Made by a program: the position numbers and the translations under genes. This document shows, piece by piece, positions 40,582 to 53,752 of a DNA stretch of 64,000 nucleotides. The number at the start of each line of letters is the position of its first letter. Position 1 is the first letter of the stretch. Source of the DNA: Lysobacter sp. (lineage in GTDB: Bacteria; Pseudomonadota; Gammaproteobacteria; Xanthomonadales; Xanthomonadaceae); the NCBI GenBank assembly GCA_019634715.1, contig JAHCAU010000003.1, positions 1 to 64,000 on the forward strand, written 5' to 3'. The notes below the pieces were generated by a model. That model ran no database searches and was not told the DNA's origin. It was given only the letters and a program-made list of their open reading frames with translations.

Positions 40582-41060
40582 GCCCGCACACAGACTTTCG
40601 CGACGACGCGCTGGTGCGCGCCGCGCGCGACGCGCATGCAGCGTCGCTCGACCACCTGTCGCCGCGCGTGCAGGCGCAGCTCGCGCAGCGTCGCCGCGCG
40701 GCCCTGCAACCGCGCCGCAGCGCCGCGCGCGCCTGGCCGATGATCGCGACGGCATCGACCGCGGCGCTGGCGCTGGCGATCGGCGTATTCGTGTTGCGCG
40801 ACGACGGCGTACCCGCGCCGCGGATCGCCGATGCGCCGGCAGCGCCGACGCAACCGGCATGGCCGGCCACGACATCGACACCCGTCGAGACCGTGCAGGC
40901 CAACGCCGACGCACCGCTGCCCGATACGCTGATCGCCGCGGAGTTCGACGTGGTCGACGCCGTCGATGCGACCGGCTACGGCGCATTCGACGAAACCCCT
41001 GATTTCTATGCCTGGCTGGGTTCGGAAGACACCTTGGCCGCCGTGACGGAGTCGCTATGA
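40578..41060 (+). CDS. Putative membrane anti-sigma-type protein
   Basis: A 160-residue protein with a cytoplasmic N-terminus of about 52 residues, one membrane segment (WPMIATASTAALALAIGVFVL) and a periplasmic tail ending FDETPDFYAWLGSEDTLAAVTESL. Its ATG overlaps the sigma-factor stop. Position and topology are those of an anti-sigma factor or a DUF3619-like sigma-associated protein. No ZAS zinc motif is seen. The DUF3106 gene overlaps its end. Confidence 0.75.
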   Translation: MSPHTDFRDDALVRAARDAHAASLDHLSPRVQAQLAQRRRAALQPRRSAARAWPMIATASTAALALAIGVFVLRDDGVPAPRIADAPAAPTQPAWPATTSTPVETVQANADAPLPDTLIAAEFDVVDAVDATGYGAFDETPDFYAWLGSEDTLAAVTESL

Positions 41061-41557
41061 ACCGCAGCACCCTCCTCGCCCGCCTGCTCTGCGCGCTGCT
41101 CGCCTCGGGCGCGATGTCCTCGGCGCTGGCCGGCCCACCCGGCGGCGCCCCCGACGGCCCGCACGGCCATCGACCGCCGCAGGAGCAGAGCCCGCCGCCG
41201 CCGCACTGGGAACAGCTCACCCCTGCGCAGCGCGAGATGATCATCGCGGTGATGCGCGACCGCTGGAACGACAATCCCAACGAGCGCAGACGCATGCTCA
41301 TGCATGCCGAACGCTGGAAGGCGATGACGCCGGAACAGCGGCGCCAAGCGCACCAGGGTATGCACCGCTGGGCGGACATGAAGCCGGAAGACCGCCAGCG
41401 GATGCGCGCGCTGTACGACGAGTCGAAGCGGTTGTCGCCGCAGGAACGCGAAGCGCTGCGCCGCAAGCTGCAGTCGATGACGCCGGAGCAGCGTCGCGAA
41501 TGGCTGCAGCAGAAACGCGAACAGCGCAAGCAGCGAAACCCCGACAGCGCACCATGA
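41057..41557 (+). CDS. DUF3106 protein, exported
   Basis: A 166-residue protein with signal peptide (ending SSALAG), a Pro/Gly/His-rich spacer and repeated short helices of the type WEQLTPAQREMI, RWKAMTPEQRRQ, RLSPQEREALRR, QSMTPEQRREWLQQ. This repeated ...(M/L)(T/S)PeqR... pattern defines DUF3106. It overlaps its neighbours at both ends (4 bp), so it belongs to the sigma-factor operon. Confidence 0.88.
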   Translation: MNRSTLLARLLCALLASGAMSSALAGPPGGAPDGPHGHRPPQEQSPPPPHWEQLTPAQREMIIAVMRDRWNDNPNERRRMLMHAERWKAMTPEQRRQAHQGMHRWADMKPEDRQRMRALYDESKRLSPQEREALRRKLQSMTPEQRREWLQQKREQRKQRNPDSAP

Positions 41558-42423
41558 GCGCGTGCAGGCGCAAGTCCTGGGCACTGCTTGCGTTCGCGCT
41601 GCTGGGCCTGGGCGCGGCGTTGCGGCCCGCGGCGCAGCCCATTGCGCCCGCCTCCGAAACACGGGCGATGCCCGCGCCGATGCGCGATGTCGCCTACGGG
41701 GGCGATCCCGCGCAGCGCTTCGACATCGACCTGCCCGCACGTACTGTTGGTGCGCCCACCGTGTTCCATGTGCACGGCGGCGGCTGGGCTTTCGGCGACA
41801 AGGCGTGGCAGGTCGACAACAAGCGCGCGCGCTGGACACAGGCCGGCGCCTTCTTCATATCGACCAACTACCGCATGTGTCCCGTCGCCGACCCGCTGCA
41901 GCAGGCGCGCGACGTGGCCCGTGCGCTGGCCGAAGCGCAGCGCGTGGTCGCGCGCGCCGGCGGTGACCCGGACAGCTTCGTGCTGATGGGGCATTCGGCC
42001 GGCGGGCACCTCGTCGCCCTGCTCGCTGCGCGGCCCGATCTGGTGCGCGAAGCCGGCGCACGGCCCTGGCGCGCGACGGTGCTGCTCGACGCGGGCTCGG
42101 TGGACGTGGTCGAAACGATGACCTCGCCACGCGGCCGCATCCGCCTGTTCCGCAACGCGTTCGGCGACGACCCGGCGTTCTGGCGCGCGGTCTCGCCGAT
42201 GCACCAGCTCGACGGCGCCACCGCACCCATCCTCGCCGTCTGTGCCAGCGGGCGTCGCGACTCCTGCAGCGCGAATCGCGCCTTCCTCGGCAAGGCCGCC
42301 GGCTTCGGCACGCGCACGCAGCTGATGGAAAAGCCGCTGTCGCACGCGGAGATCAACCGCCTGCTCGGCGAGGACAATGCCTACACCCGGGAAGTGGAGG
42401 CGTTCGTGCAGGCGCTGCCCTGA
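41554..42423 (+). CDS. Alpha/beta hydrolase (esterase/lipase-like)
   Basis: A 289-residue protein with an N-terminal hydrophobic segment (SWALLAFALLGLGAAL) that may be a signal or anchor. It shows the HSL-like oxyanion motif HVHGGGWAFGDK and the nucleophile elbow MGHSAGGH, with a C-terminal histidine in LSHAEIN. This is typical of carboxylesterases of the HSL/kynurenine-formamidase-like group. ATG at 41554 overlaps the DUF3106 stop. Substrate unknown. Confidence 0.85.
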   Translation: MSACRRKSWALLAFALLGLGAALRPAAQPIAPASETRAMPAPMRDVAYGGDPAQRFDIDLPARTVGAPTVFHVHGGGWAFGDKAWQVDNKRARWTQAGAFFISTNYRMCPVADPLQQARDVARALAEAQRVVARAGGDPDSFVLMGHSAGGHLVALLAARPDLVREAGARPWRATVLLDAGSVDVVETMTSPRGRIRLFRNAFGDDPAFWRAVSPMHQLDGATAPILAVCASGRRDSCSANRAFLGKAAGFGTRTQLMEKPLSHAEINRLLGEDNAYTREVEAFVQALP

Positions 42424-42487
42424 CAGGCGTCGATTGACCCGGATCGGGCCGCACGTTAAACAGCGCGCTCCACACAGGAGTATCGCC

Positions 42488-43366
42488 TTGAACAGAACCG
42501 CCATTGCTGCAGCGCTTGCAGGCACCCTCGCCTTCGTGGCATTCCCGTCCCACGCCGACCAGCTCAAGGTCAAGGCCACCGCGCTGTCGCAGGCCGATGC
42601 CGCCGCACTGCAGGGCAAATCCGTCGCGGTCACCCTGCACGAGCGCCAGTCCTTTCAGGCGATGACCGCCGGCAAGGCCATGTTCGGCCTGATCGGGATA
42701 GGCGCGATGTTCAAGGCCGGCAACGATTTCGTCGAACAGAACCAGATTCCCGACCCGGCAATCATCGCCCGCGAACAGTTCGCGAACATGTTGCGCGACC
42801 AGTTCGGAATGGTGCCGATGGCTGTCGACACGACAGTCACCAAGTCGGTCAAACCCGCAGAACTGGTCAAGGTCCATCCGGATTCCGATTACATACTGTC
42901 AGTCATGCACATAGGCTCCATGTACGCCTACTATCCGGGGAAATGGGACGGATACTGGGTCGGCAACTCCCTGGGCGTACAACTGATCCATACCGCGTCC
43001 GGAAAGGTCGTCAGCAGGGGCAACTGCACTGCCTCGACGCACAAGAATCCGGTACGTCCGTCGCTTGAACAGCTGAGTGCGGATCGCGCGCAGCTGACCA
43101 AGGACATCCTTGCATCGCTTGCATGGAAGTGCTCGCGCCAGCTGGCGATCGAGGGATTCAAGCTCACTGCCGAACGCGCGCCCGCCATTCCCGCCGAACT
43201 CGAAAACCCCTTGTCTCGTGTAACGACTGCGGCACCCGTCGCCAACGGAACGCCTGCCGCCGAGACACCCGCAGCGCCTGCTGCGGAATCGCTGACACCC
43301 GAAGCGCAGGAGCCCGAATCCGAAGCACCGGCACCGGAAACGCCCGTGACCGAAGGCAAGCCCTGA
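42488..43366 (+). CDS. Exported hypothetical protein, TTG start
   Basis: I place the start at TTG 42488, directly before the signal peptide (NRTAIAAALAGTLAFVAFPSHA) and with AGGAG seven bases upstream. The 292-residue product has a conserved-looking body (AMFKAGNDFVEQNQIPDP, SVMHIGSMYAYYPGKWDGYWVG, RGNCTASTHKNP) and ends in a Pro/Ala/Glu-rich tail. No family recognised; likely periplasmic or outer-membrane lipid-facing. Confidence 0.7.
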   Translation: MNRTAIAAALAGTLAFVAFPSHADQLKVKATALSQADAAALQGKSVAVTLHERQSFQAMTAGKAMFGLIGIGAMFKAGNDFVEQNQIPDPAIIAREQFANMLRDQFGMVPMAVDTTVTKSVKPAELVKVHPDSDYILSVMHIGSMYAYYPGKWDGYWVGNSLGVQLIHTASGKVVSRGNCTASTHKNPVRPSLEQLSADRAQLTKDILASLAWKCSRQLAIEGFKLTAERAPAIPAELENPLSRVTTAAPVANGTPAAETPAAPAAESLTPEAQEPESEAPAPETPVTEGKP

Positions 43367-43375
43367 GGCGGAACG

Positions 43376-43924
43376 TCAACCCTGGGCCGCAGCCCCGCAA
43401 CTGCGGCCTTCCATCTCCAGCACCGCCGCATATTCCGGCAGCTTCGCGACCGTGCCGGACTTCGCCTGCTGCTTCGCATCCTGCAGGTAGATGCGCGCCT
43501 GGCCGCGGCCATCCAGCGGCACCTGCGTGTCGACCGGCTTGCGCCAGATGCGGATCACCGCCATCCGCGACGCGCAGCCGGCCTGCGGGATGCGCACCAC
43601 GTCGTTGAGGATCCAGCCCTTCGCTTCGGAGGGCATCGCCTTCGCGGGATCGACCAGGCGCGCGCGCGGCTGGCAGCCTTCGCGGGTTTTCGATGCGCCA
43701 TAGCGGTAAGGCACGAGGGCATCGGTGGTGAACATGCCGCGCAGGTAGGCGCAGGTTTCGGGAATCACGCGGATGGTGTGCGTCGTGCCCACGGCCTGCG
43801 GCGGATAGGGTTCGCGGCGGATTTCGGGCGGCTGCGCCAGTGCGGGCAGGCAGGCCAGCGCCAGGAACAGGCCGGCGCAGCCCGCACGCAGGGGCGCACA
43901 CAGGGAATCGACGGTCATCGGCAT
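43376..43924 (-). CDS. Exported hypothetical protein, 182 residues
   Basis: Signal peptide (CAGLFLALACLPALA) then a mature part with CAYLRGMFTTDALVPYRYG and several cysteines (CQPRARL, AGCASRMAVIRIW, GRSCGAAAQG) that may form disulfides. I start at 43924 or 43918 (MPMTVD / MTVD); the upstream extension is non-coding in style. It converges on the 42488 gene with 9 bp between stops. Function unknown. Confidence 0.65.
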   Translation of the reverse strand: MPMTVDSLCAPLRAGCAGLFLALACLPALAQPPEIRREPYPPQAVGTTHTIRVIPETCAYLRGMFTTDALVPYRYGASKTREGCQPRARLVDPAKAMPSEAKGWILNDVVRIPQAGCASRMAVIRIWRKPVDTQVPLDGRGQARIYLQDAKQQAKSGTVAKLPEYAAVLEMEGRSCGAAAQG

Positions 43925-44161
43925 GGCACTCGTGCGTTCGGGAACGGCAGGGTGCCCCATCGCGCCTGAACACGCACGCGTCCGCACCGCTGCGTATTGG
44001 TGCGGCGCGTCATCCGCCGCGCCTGCGCCGGGACGTCGGGGCGGATTCCAAGACGGGCGGAGCCTGTGCGATAGTCGGGACGTCGCTCGAGACCGCATGG
44101 TCGCGGTCCGGCTGCAACGTGCTTCCGCTGTCACATTCCATCAGACTCTGGGGAGGGTTTC

Positions 44162-46630
<2,469 letters not shown>

Positions 46631-46656
46631 CCTCCGGGCCGGCACCCGCAGCATCC

Positions 46657-46683
46657 GGACGGCAGCCCTCGCGGCTGCCGTTC
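46657..46683 (+). terminator. Hairpin after hppA
   Basis: ACGGCAGCC and GGCTGCCGT pair around CTCGC shortly after the hppA stop. The following sequence has few T residues, so a rho-independent role is weakly supported. It may separate hppA from ppa transcripts. Confidence 0.45.
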
Positions 46684-46782
46684 GCGTTCCGGGACCAGGT
46701 CGGGGCGGGACGGGGGGATGCTGCGGCGCAGCAGCCGGCAGCGTAAAATGCCGGCCCTCACCGCCGCCACTGGAACATCCTC

Positions 46783-47337
46783 ATGGGTCTGGACCTCGTC
46801 CCCACCGGCAAGAACCCGCCGGAAGAAATCAACGTCATCATCGAAATCCCGAAGGATGCCGAACCGGTCAAGTACGAGGTGGACAAGGACACCGGCGCGA
46901 TCTTCGTCGACCGCATCCTGTCCACGCCGATGCGCTACCCCTGCAACTACGGCTACATCCCGCACACGCTGTGCGGCGACGGCGACCCGGCGGACGTGCT
47001 GGTGATCCTGCCGCTGCCGCTGATCCCCGGCTCGGTGATCCGCGTGCGCCCGGTCGGCGTGCTGCGCATGAAGGACGAGGCCGGCAGCGACGAGAAGCTG
47101 CTCGCCGTGCCGGTGGAGAAGGTGTTCGCCGGCTACAGGCACATCAACGACATCGGCCAGGTCAGCGAACACTGGCTGGAGCGCATCGGCCACTTCTTCG
47201 AGCACTACAAGGACCTGGAGAAGGGCAAGTGGGTCAAGCTCGACGGCTGGGGCGATGCCGCCGAAGCCAAGTCGATCATCCTGGAGTCGATCGAGCGCTA
47301 CAACGCCACGCCCGAAGGCGAAAAGCCGCACTTCTGA
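46783..47337 (+). CDS. ppa: Soluble inorganic pyrophosphatase (family I)
   Basis: Hydrolyses pyrophosphate to phosphate in the cytoplasm. The 184-residue protein has the family I Mg2+-binding signature DGDPADVLV and GYIPHTLCGDGDP, with KYEVDKDTG at the N-terminus. It sits 152 bp after the membrane pyrophosphatase gene, an apparent pairing of energy-saving and scavenging forms of the same reaction. A terminator hairpin follows. Confidence 0.95.
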   Translation: MGLDLVPTGKNPPEEINVIIEIPKDAEPVKYEVDKDTGAIFVDRILSTPMRYPCNYGYIPHTLCGDGDPADVLVILPLPLIPGSVIRVRPVGVLRMKDEAGSDEKLLAVPVEKVFAGYRHINDIGQVSEHWLERIGHFFEHYKDLEKGKWVKLDGWGDAAEAKSIILESIERYNATPEGEKPHF

Positions 47338-47362
47338 GTCCTTGCGACCACCGTGTCTCCCC

Positions 47363-47393
47363 TGAAAGCCCGCGGCCTGCCGCGGGCTTTCAC
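47363..47393 (+). terminator. Terminator hairpin after ppa
   Basis: GAAAGCCCGCGG pairs with CCGCGGGCTTTC around a short loop, 26 bp after the ppa stop. The stem carries the A/T pairs that give a short U-rich end (CTTTCACG). Consistent with a rho-independent terminator, possibly bidirectional. Confidence 0.7.
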
Positions 47394-47519
47394 GTTCGCG
47401 ACCACCATCGCGAGCACGATGCCGGGCCGGCACCAGGCCGGGCCAGTTGCAGCGGATGCACCGAACGGCCGGAGGCCCGTGCTTCCCGCCCGGCGCGCCA
47501 CCCGGCTAGAGTCGCGCGC

Positions 47520-48677
47520 ATGCCGCCAGCCCGATCCTCGAACGCATCCTCGCGCAGCCCGCGCCCCGCCCTCGCCCGCCTGCCGCACCGGGCTGCGGCC
47601 CTGATCGTCGGCATCGCCCTGCTGGCCGGTTGCGACGGTGGTACATCGCGCCCCAGCCCTGACGAGACCCGGCGCACGCTGGAGCGCCTGATGCCGCGCC
47701 ACGTGAAGGACCGTGCGGATTGGGCGCGCGACATCCAGGCCGCGTTCGCCGCGCTGGACCTCGACCCTTCGCACACGAACCTCTGCGCGGTCATCGCCGT
47801 GACCGACCAGGAATCCAATTTCAGCCCGCAGCCGAAGGTACCCGGCCTCGGGAAAATCGCACGCAAGGAAATCGAGACGCGCGCCGAGCGCAAACGCGTG
47901 CCGCTGTTCCTGGTGCGCGCCGCGCTGCAGCTGGAATCGCCCGATGGCCGCACCTGGGACCAGCGCATCGCCGAGGTGCAGACCGAAAAGGAACTGAGCG
48001 ACGTCTACGAGGAACTGATCGCGAAGGTGCCGCTGGGCCGCCGGCTGCTCGCCGATGCCAACCCGGTCCGCACCGGTGGGCCGATGCAGGTCAGCATCGC
48101 CTTCGCCGAAGCGCACGCCGACGATCGCCGGTATCCGTTCGCGCATGCCGGCTCGATCCGCCACGAGGTCTTCACCCGCCGGGGCGGCATGTATTTCGGC
48201 ATCGCCCACCTGCTCGACTATCCCGCCTCCTACGAAAAACCCATCCACCGCTTCGCCGATTTCAACGCCGGTCGCTACGCCAGCCGCAATGCCGCGTTCC
48301 AGAACGCGGTCTCGGTGGCGACCGGCATCCCTCTGGACCTCGACGGCGACCTGGTCCGCCATCGCCGCGCGAAGGCCGGCGACGGCATCGGCGACACCGA
48401 GCGCGCCGTGCGCACGCTGGCGCCGAAGCTGGGCATGGAGCCTGCGCAGATCCGCCGCGCGCTGTCGAACGCGCATCGCCACGACTTCGAGGGCAGCGCG
48501 TTGCATGCGCGCGTGTTCGAAATCGCGGACAAGCGCAACGGCAAGCCCTTGCCGCGCGCGATGCTGCCGCGCATCCGCCTGGAAAGCCCGAAAATCACCC
48601 GCAGGCTCACCACGGCCTGGTTCGCGAACCGCGTCGACGCGCGTTACCGGGACTGCATGGCGCGCGTGCCGCGCTGA
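47520..48677 (+). CDS. DUF1615 lipoprotein
   Basis: A 385-residue protein; a lipoprotein signal (ALIVGIALLAGCDGG) follows an unusually long basic Ser/Arg N-terminus, so the true start may be internal. The body has FAALDLDPSHTNLCAVIAVTDQESNF, LERLMPRHVKDRADWA, and GGPMQVSIAFAEAH, matching the DUF1615 pattern. The E in TDQESNF sits where lytic-transglycosylase folds carry a catalytic Glu; that link is tentative. Function unknown. Confidence 0.8.
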   Translation: MPPARSSNASSRSPRPALARLPHRAAALIVGIALLAGCDGGTSRPSPDETRRTLERLMPRHVKDRADWARDIQAAFAALDLDPSHTNLCAVIAVTDQESNFSPQPKVPGLGKIARKEIETRAERKRVPLFLVRAALQLESPDGRTWDQRIAEVQTEKELSDVYEELIAKVPLGRRLLADANPVRTGGPMQVSIAFAEAHADDRRYPFAHAGSIRHEVFTRRGGMYFGIAHLLDYPASYEKPIHRFADFNAGRYASRNAAFQNAVSVATGIPLDLDGDLVRHRRAKAGDGIGDTERAVRTLAPKLGMEPAQIRRALSNAHRHDFEGSALHARVFEIADKRNGKPLPRAMLPRIRLESPKITRRLTTAWFANRVDARYRDCMARVPR

Positions 48678-50637
<1,960 letters not shown>

Positions 50638-50710
50638 TCGAAGCGTCCGAAGAGAAGACGATCGCGGCGGCCGCCGCATCGTTCCGGCGGCGGCGCAATG
50701 CCGCCGCCGG

Positions 50711-51943
50711 TTACATTTCAGGCGTGCTCGACTCGATCACGCGTATCGCCTCATCGCTGCGCAAGCGCTGCGCATTGCGCCCCTGGTCGCGGTCATCCGC
50801 AGGATTGCGCGCGCGGTGCTGCGCGCGGACGTGCTCGGGCACCACGTCGACCTGGCGATGCGACTGCAGCAGCGCGCGCTCGCCCGGCGCGAGCTGGCAG
50901 TTGCGGTCGAGGATGGCCAGTTCGTCGGCATTGCGCGCCGCGGCGCTCTGCAGGTGCACGACGACACCCAGCGTATCGCCCAGCGGCGCGAGCGCGCTGC
51001 ACACGGCATCGATCGTGGCGTGGCTGCGCTGCGCGTTGGCCGAGACGATGACGAACAGGTTCTCGTGATCGATCCAGACCGCCGAACGCACGCCCGGCAC
51101 ATCGCGTACCGCGACCCGCGCCGACTCCCGGTCCACGCGACGCGCCGGGTCGGCCAGGCGGATCGCACGGCGGAAGCCGTCGTTCGCGGCATGCAGCTCC
51201 GCCTCCACGGCGGCCTGGTCGCCACGCAGCGCGGCAGCCCGGGCGGCGAGCATGTGCGCGGCGGCATCGCCGGCGGCAGCGTGTTCGTCGAGTCGAACGG
51301 CGCCGGAGGGGCCTCGCGGTGCGGCGGCAGGCGCGGGACCGGCGACGGTCTCCGGCGGCATCGCGGTATCCGCCGTCCGCGCCAGCAGCGCGCGCACGAG
51401 CAGGATGAACACCACCAGGCAGACCAGCGCGACCAGCCACAGGAGCCAGGTGCCGCGCCGCGCCGCGCGCACCGGTGGCCTGCGGTGACGCGTCACCTGC
51501 GGCGTCGGCAGCGGGGATGCCGGTGGCGGCGCCTGTGGCGCGGCCTGTTCGTCGTGTTCCGGCACATCGCCGAGCATTCCACGCAAGCCGTCATCGTCGA
51601 TCAGGCGGATGTGGCCGTGGCGGTTGGCCGCCTCATGCTCCGCACGCGAGAACGATCCGCGATCGACGAGGATCCCACCGGTGGCGCCCGCGCGCTCGAC
51701 GGCGCGGATCAGCGACGCCACGGCATCGTCCGGCCGCCGGTCTGCGCCCCAGTGGCTGCCATCGAGCAGGAGGATGTCGCGATCGCGCTTGAGCACCAGA
51801 CAGGCGCCATCGAGGCACGCCTCCTCGGCGGCGTCCTCCACCCACCAGCCGAGGTCGCGGTAATAGGCCGCGAGCAGATCCTGCAACGTCCGTCGGTCGA
51901 TCCAGCGCAGCGTATCGCCGCGACGATCCTCCGATGCCGTCAT
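50711..51943 (-). CDS. Mrr-like restriction-endonuclease-fold membrane protein
   Basis: Starts at 51943 (MTASEDRR), 410 residues. Residues 15-125 look like a restriction-endonuclease-like (Mrr/RecB-type) fold: LQDLLAAYYRDLGWWVED, CLVLKRDRDILLLDGSHWGA, ATGGILVDRGSFSRAEHEAANRH. A Pro-rich linker, a membrane helix (WLLWLVALVCLVVFILLVRALLA) and a 210-residue domain follow (VWIDHENLFVIVSANAQRSHATID). The catalytic D/E-x-K is partly visible as LVLKRDRD. Whether it cuts nucleic acid is unknown. Confidence 0.7.
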   Translation of the reverse strand: MTASEDRRGDTLRWIDRRTLQDLLAAYYRDLGWWVEDAAEEACLDGACLVLKRDRDILLLDGSHWGADRRPDDAVASLIRAVERAGATGGILVDRGSFSRAEHEAANRHGHIRLIDDDGLRGMLGDVPEHDEQAAPQAPPPASPLPTPQVTRHRRPPVRAARRGTWLLWLVALVCLVVFILLVRALLARTADTAMPPETVAGPAPAAAPRGPSGAVRLDEHAAAGDAAAHMLAARAAALRGDQAAVEAELHAANDGFRRAIRLADPARRVDRESARVAVRDVPGVRSAVWIDHENLFVIVSANAQRSHATIDAVCSALAPLGDTLGVVVHLQSAAARNADELAILDRNCQLAPGERALLQSHRQVDVVPEHVRAQHRARNPADDRDQGRNAQRLRSDEAIRVIESSTPEM

Positions 51944-52006
51944 GTCGTTCCCCCTGCATGACGGCATCCGCTGACGCGCCGCAACGCCCACACTCCGTCA
52001 CGGCCT

Positions 52007-53491
52007 TCAGACCGGAATCGACTGCGGATACCGGAACACGTTCTTCGGATCATGACGCCGCTTGACCTCACGCAGCTTCGCCAGGTTCTCGCCGTAGTAC
52101 GCATGCAGGTAATCCTGTTGTGCGGGATCGATGAAGTTCTGGTAACAGTACGAAGAGGTGTAGCGTTCCATGCGGTCATGGAATCGCGACAGCCACAGCT
52201 GGTTGCGCTCGACCCGTTCGCGCGGATCCTGCGCCGTCCACTCCAGCTCGATGCTGGAGATCATTGCGTTGCCGCGATGCACGAACGCGGTCTGCGCCGG
52301 GGCCAGGCGGTCGATCGCGCCGCCCATCAGGAAGAACTTCCAGGTCGCGGCGACGCTGGTTCCCGGCCAGGCCCGCAGTTCGTCGAGGATGGTCGCGATG
52401 GCCGCGGGCGAAAGCGACCGGGGCACGAAGCGCGAACGCTCGTGGGAGTATTCGGGATAGCCTTCCTCCGACAGGAACTCCTGCGCATCCCAGTACGCCA
52501 TCGATTCGATCGTCTGCTTCGACGGCCGCTGCACCGCGAAGACCGGCGCCAGCAGCGCATCCAGCTGGTCGCGCGTGCCCGCCAGTTGCCCGAGGATCGA
52601 CAGCGTCAACCCCGGGGTGCCCGCGCGGGCAACGACGCTGAGCTTCATCCCCAGCGCGTCCGGCGCCGACAGCGCCATCGCCTGCAGCGCATCGAACACC
52701 TCGGGAAGGCGGTCGCTCCACGCCAGATCGAACACGGTGTAGTCGCCGACTTCGAAGGTTTCGAAGGTGAAGCCGGTATTGATGCCGAAATTGCCGCCGC
52801 CCGCGCCGCGACAGGCCCAGAACAGGTCGCTGTTCTCGCGCGCGTTGCAGGTGAGCGCGCGACCGTCCGCGAGCACGATGCGGGTTTCCTTCAGGCCATC
52901 GCAGGTCAGGCCGTGTGCGCGCATGTTGAAGCCGATGCCGCCACCGAGCACCAGCCCCGCCACGCCGACCTCCTTGCAGCGGCCATGCGTCACCGCGCGA
53001 CCGAAGGGACGACAGGCCGCATACACGTTCCTGTTGCGCGCGCCGCCACCGAGCCGGGCCACGCCGGTCGCAGGATCGATGTCCACCGAGTGCATCTGCG
53101 ACACATTGATCATCAGGCCGGGCGTGGTCGAATAGCCGGCATACGAATGCCCGCCGCTGCGCGCCACCAGCGGCACGTCGTAGGCCTGCGCCCACAGCAC
53201 GCTGTTGCGCACGTCCGCCTCGCTGGCGCACATCGCGATCGCCTGCGGCAGCCGGGATGCGTACTGCAGCGCCCAGGGTGCGGCGACCTGACGGAAATCC
53301 GGCGCATCCGGAAGCAGCAGGTTGCCCTGCAGGCTGGCCGCCAGCTCGGCCCAGGGCGGCGAGCCGCTGCCCGGGCGCGTGACGCAGCCCGAAAGCCATC
53401 CGGGCAGGCCCGCGACCAGGGCAAGCCCCGCCCCTCTGCGCAGGAAGGCACGCCGCGAGATGCCCGCATCGTGGCGCTCGATCTTGTCCAT
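52007..53491 (-). CDS. Berberine-bridge-type FAD oxidoreductase, Tat-exported
   Basis: A 494-residue protein with a twin-arginine leader (SRRAFLRRGAGLALVAGLPG) that also holds a lipobox (LSGC). The FAD domain has RSGGHSYAGYS (H115) and GRCKEVGVAGLVLGGGIG (C172), residues used for bicovalent FAD attachment in the BBE family, and the C-terminal BBE motif YYGENLAKLREVKRRHDPKNVF. Family members oxidise sugars or alkaloids; substrate unknown. Start at 53491 has GGGAGG upstream. Confidence 0.9.
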   Translation of the reverse strand: MDKIERHDAGISRRAFLRRGAGLALVAGLPGWLSGCVTRPGSGSPPWAELAASLQGNLLLPDAPDFRQVAAPWALQYASRLPQAIAMCASEADVRNSVLWAQAYDVPLVARSGGHSYAGYSTTPGLMINVSQMHSVDIDPATGVARLGGGARNRNVYAACRPFGRAVTHGRCKEVGVAGLVLGGGIGFNMRAHGLTCDGLKETRIVLADGRALTCNARENSDLFWACRGAGGGNFGINTGFTFETFEVGDYTVFDLAWSDRLPEVFDALQAMALSAPDALGMKLSVVARAGTPGLTLSILGQLAGTRDQLDALLAPVFAVQRPSKQTIESMAYWDAQEFLSEEGYPEYSHERSRFVPRSLSPAAIATILDELRAWPGTSVAATWKFFLMGGAIDRLAPAQTAFVHRGNAMISSIELEWTAQDPRERVERNQLWLSRFHDRMERYTSSYCYQNFIDPAQQDYLHAYYGENLAKLREVKRRHDPKNVFRYPQSIPV

Positions 53492-53513
53492 GCCGCTTCC
53501 CTCCCGCGCGCCC

Positions 53514-53558
53514 CGTGAATCCCCGCCGCGTGAATCCCCGCCCCGTGAATCCGTGTCC
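53514..53558. repeat. Three tandem 15-bp units before the FAD oxidoreductase
   Basis: On the plus strand the unit CGTGAATCCCCGCCG occurs at 53514 and 53529 with a shorter variant at 53544. On the minus strand these read as Asp-Ser-Arg-Gly-Gly units in frame with the oxidoreductase, upstream of its chosen start. Together with the M4 leader this is a second 15-bp array before a secreted enzyme. Confidence 0.75.
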
Positions 53559-53693
53559 CCATCCGCATCGAACATCGCGCACGCTCCCTGTCTGTCGTCG
53601 TCACGGACGCGGCCAGGGGCCGGTCCACCCTTGTTCCGATGCATTCTGCGCCATCGCGACGCCGAAGGACGCCTTGTGCGCGGCCGAGGACAC

Positions 53694-53731
53694 TGTAAAA
53701 ACAGACAGGGCGGCCGAAGCCGCCCCGTGGG
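53694..53731 (-). terminator. Rho-independent terminator of the amine oxidase gene
   Basis: On the minus strand, GGGCGGC, loop TTCG, GCCGCCC and then TGTCTGTTTTT follow the oxidase stop by about 20 bp. A compact stem with a U-run makes this one of the clearest terminators in the window. Confidence 0.85.
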
Positions 53732-53752
53732 ACATCGCCGGTATCGCTGCGC

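Noticed and set aside
39064..42633. Upstream extension of the pntB frame for over 1000 codons
   Set aside because: The extension is antisense to the sigma-factor operon and has no domain; PntB starts at 39063 by homology and overlap.
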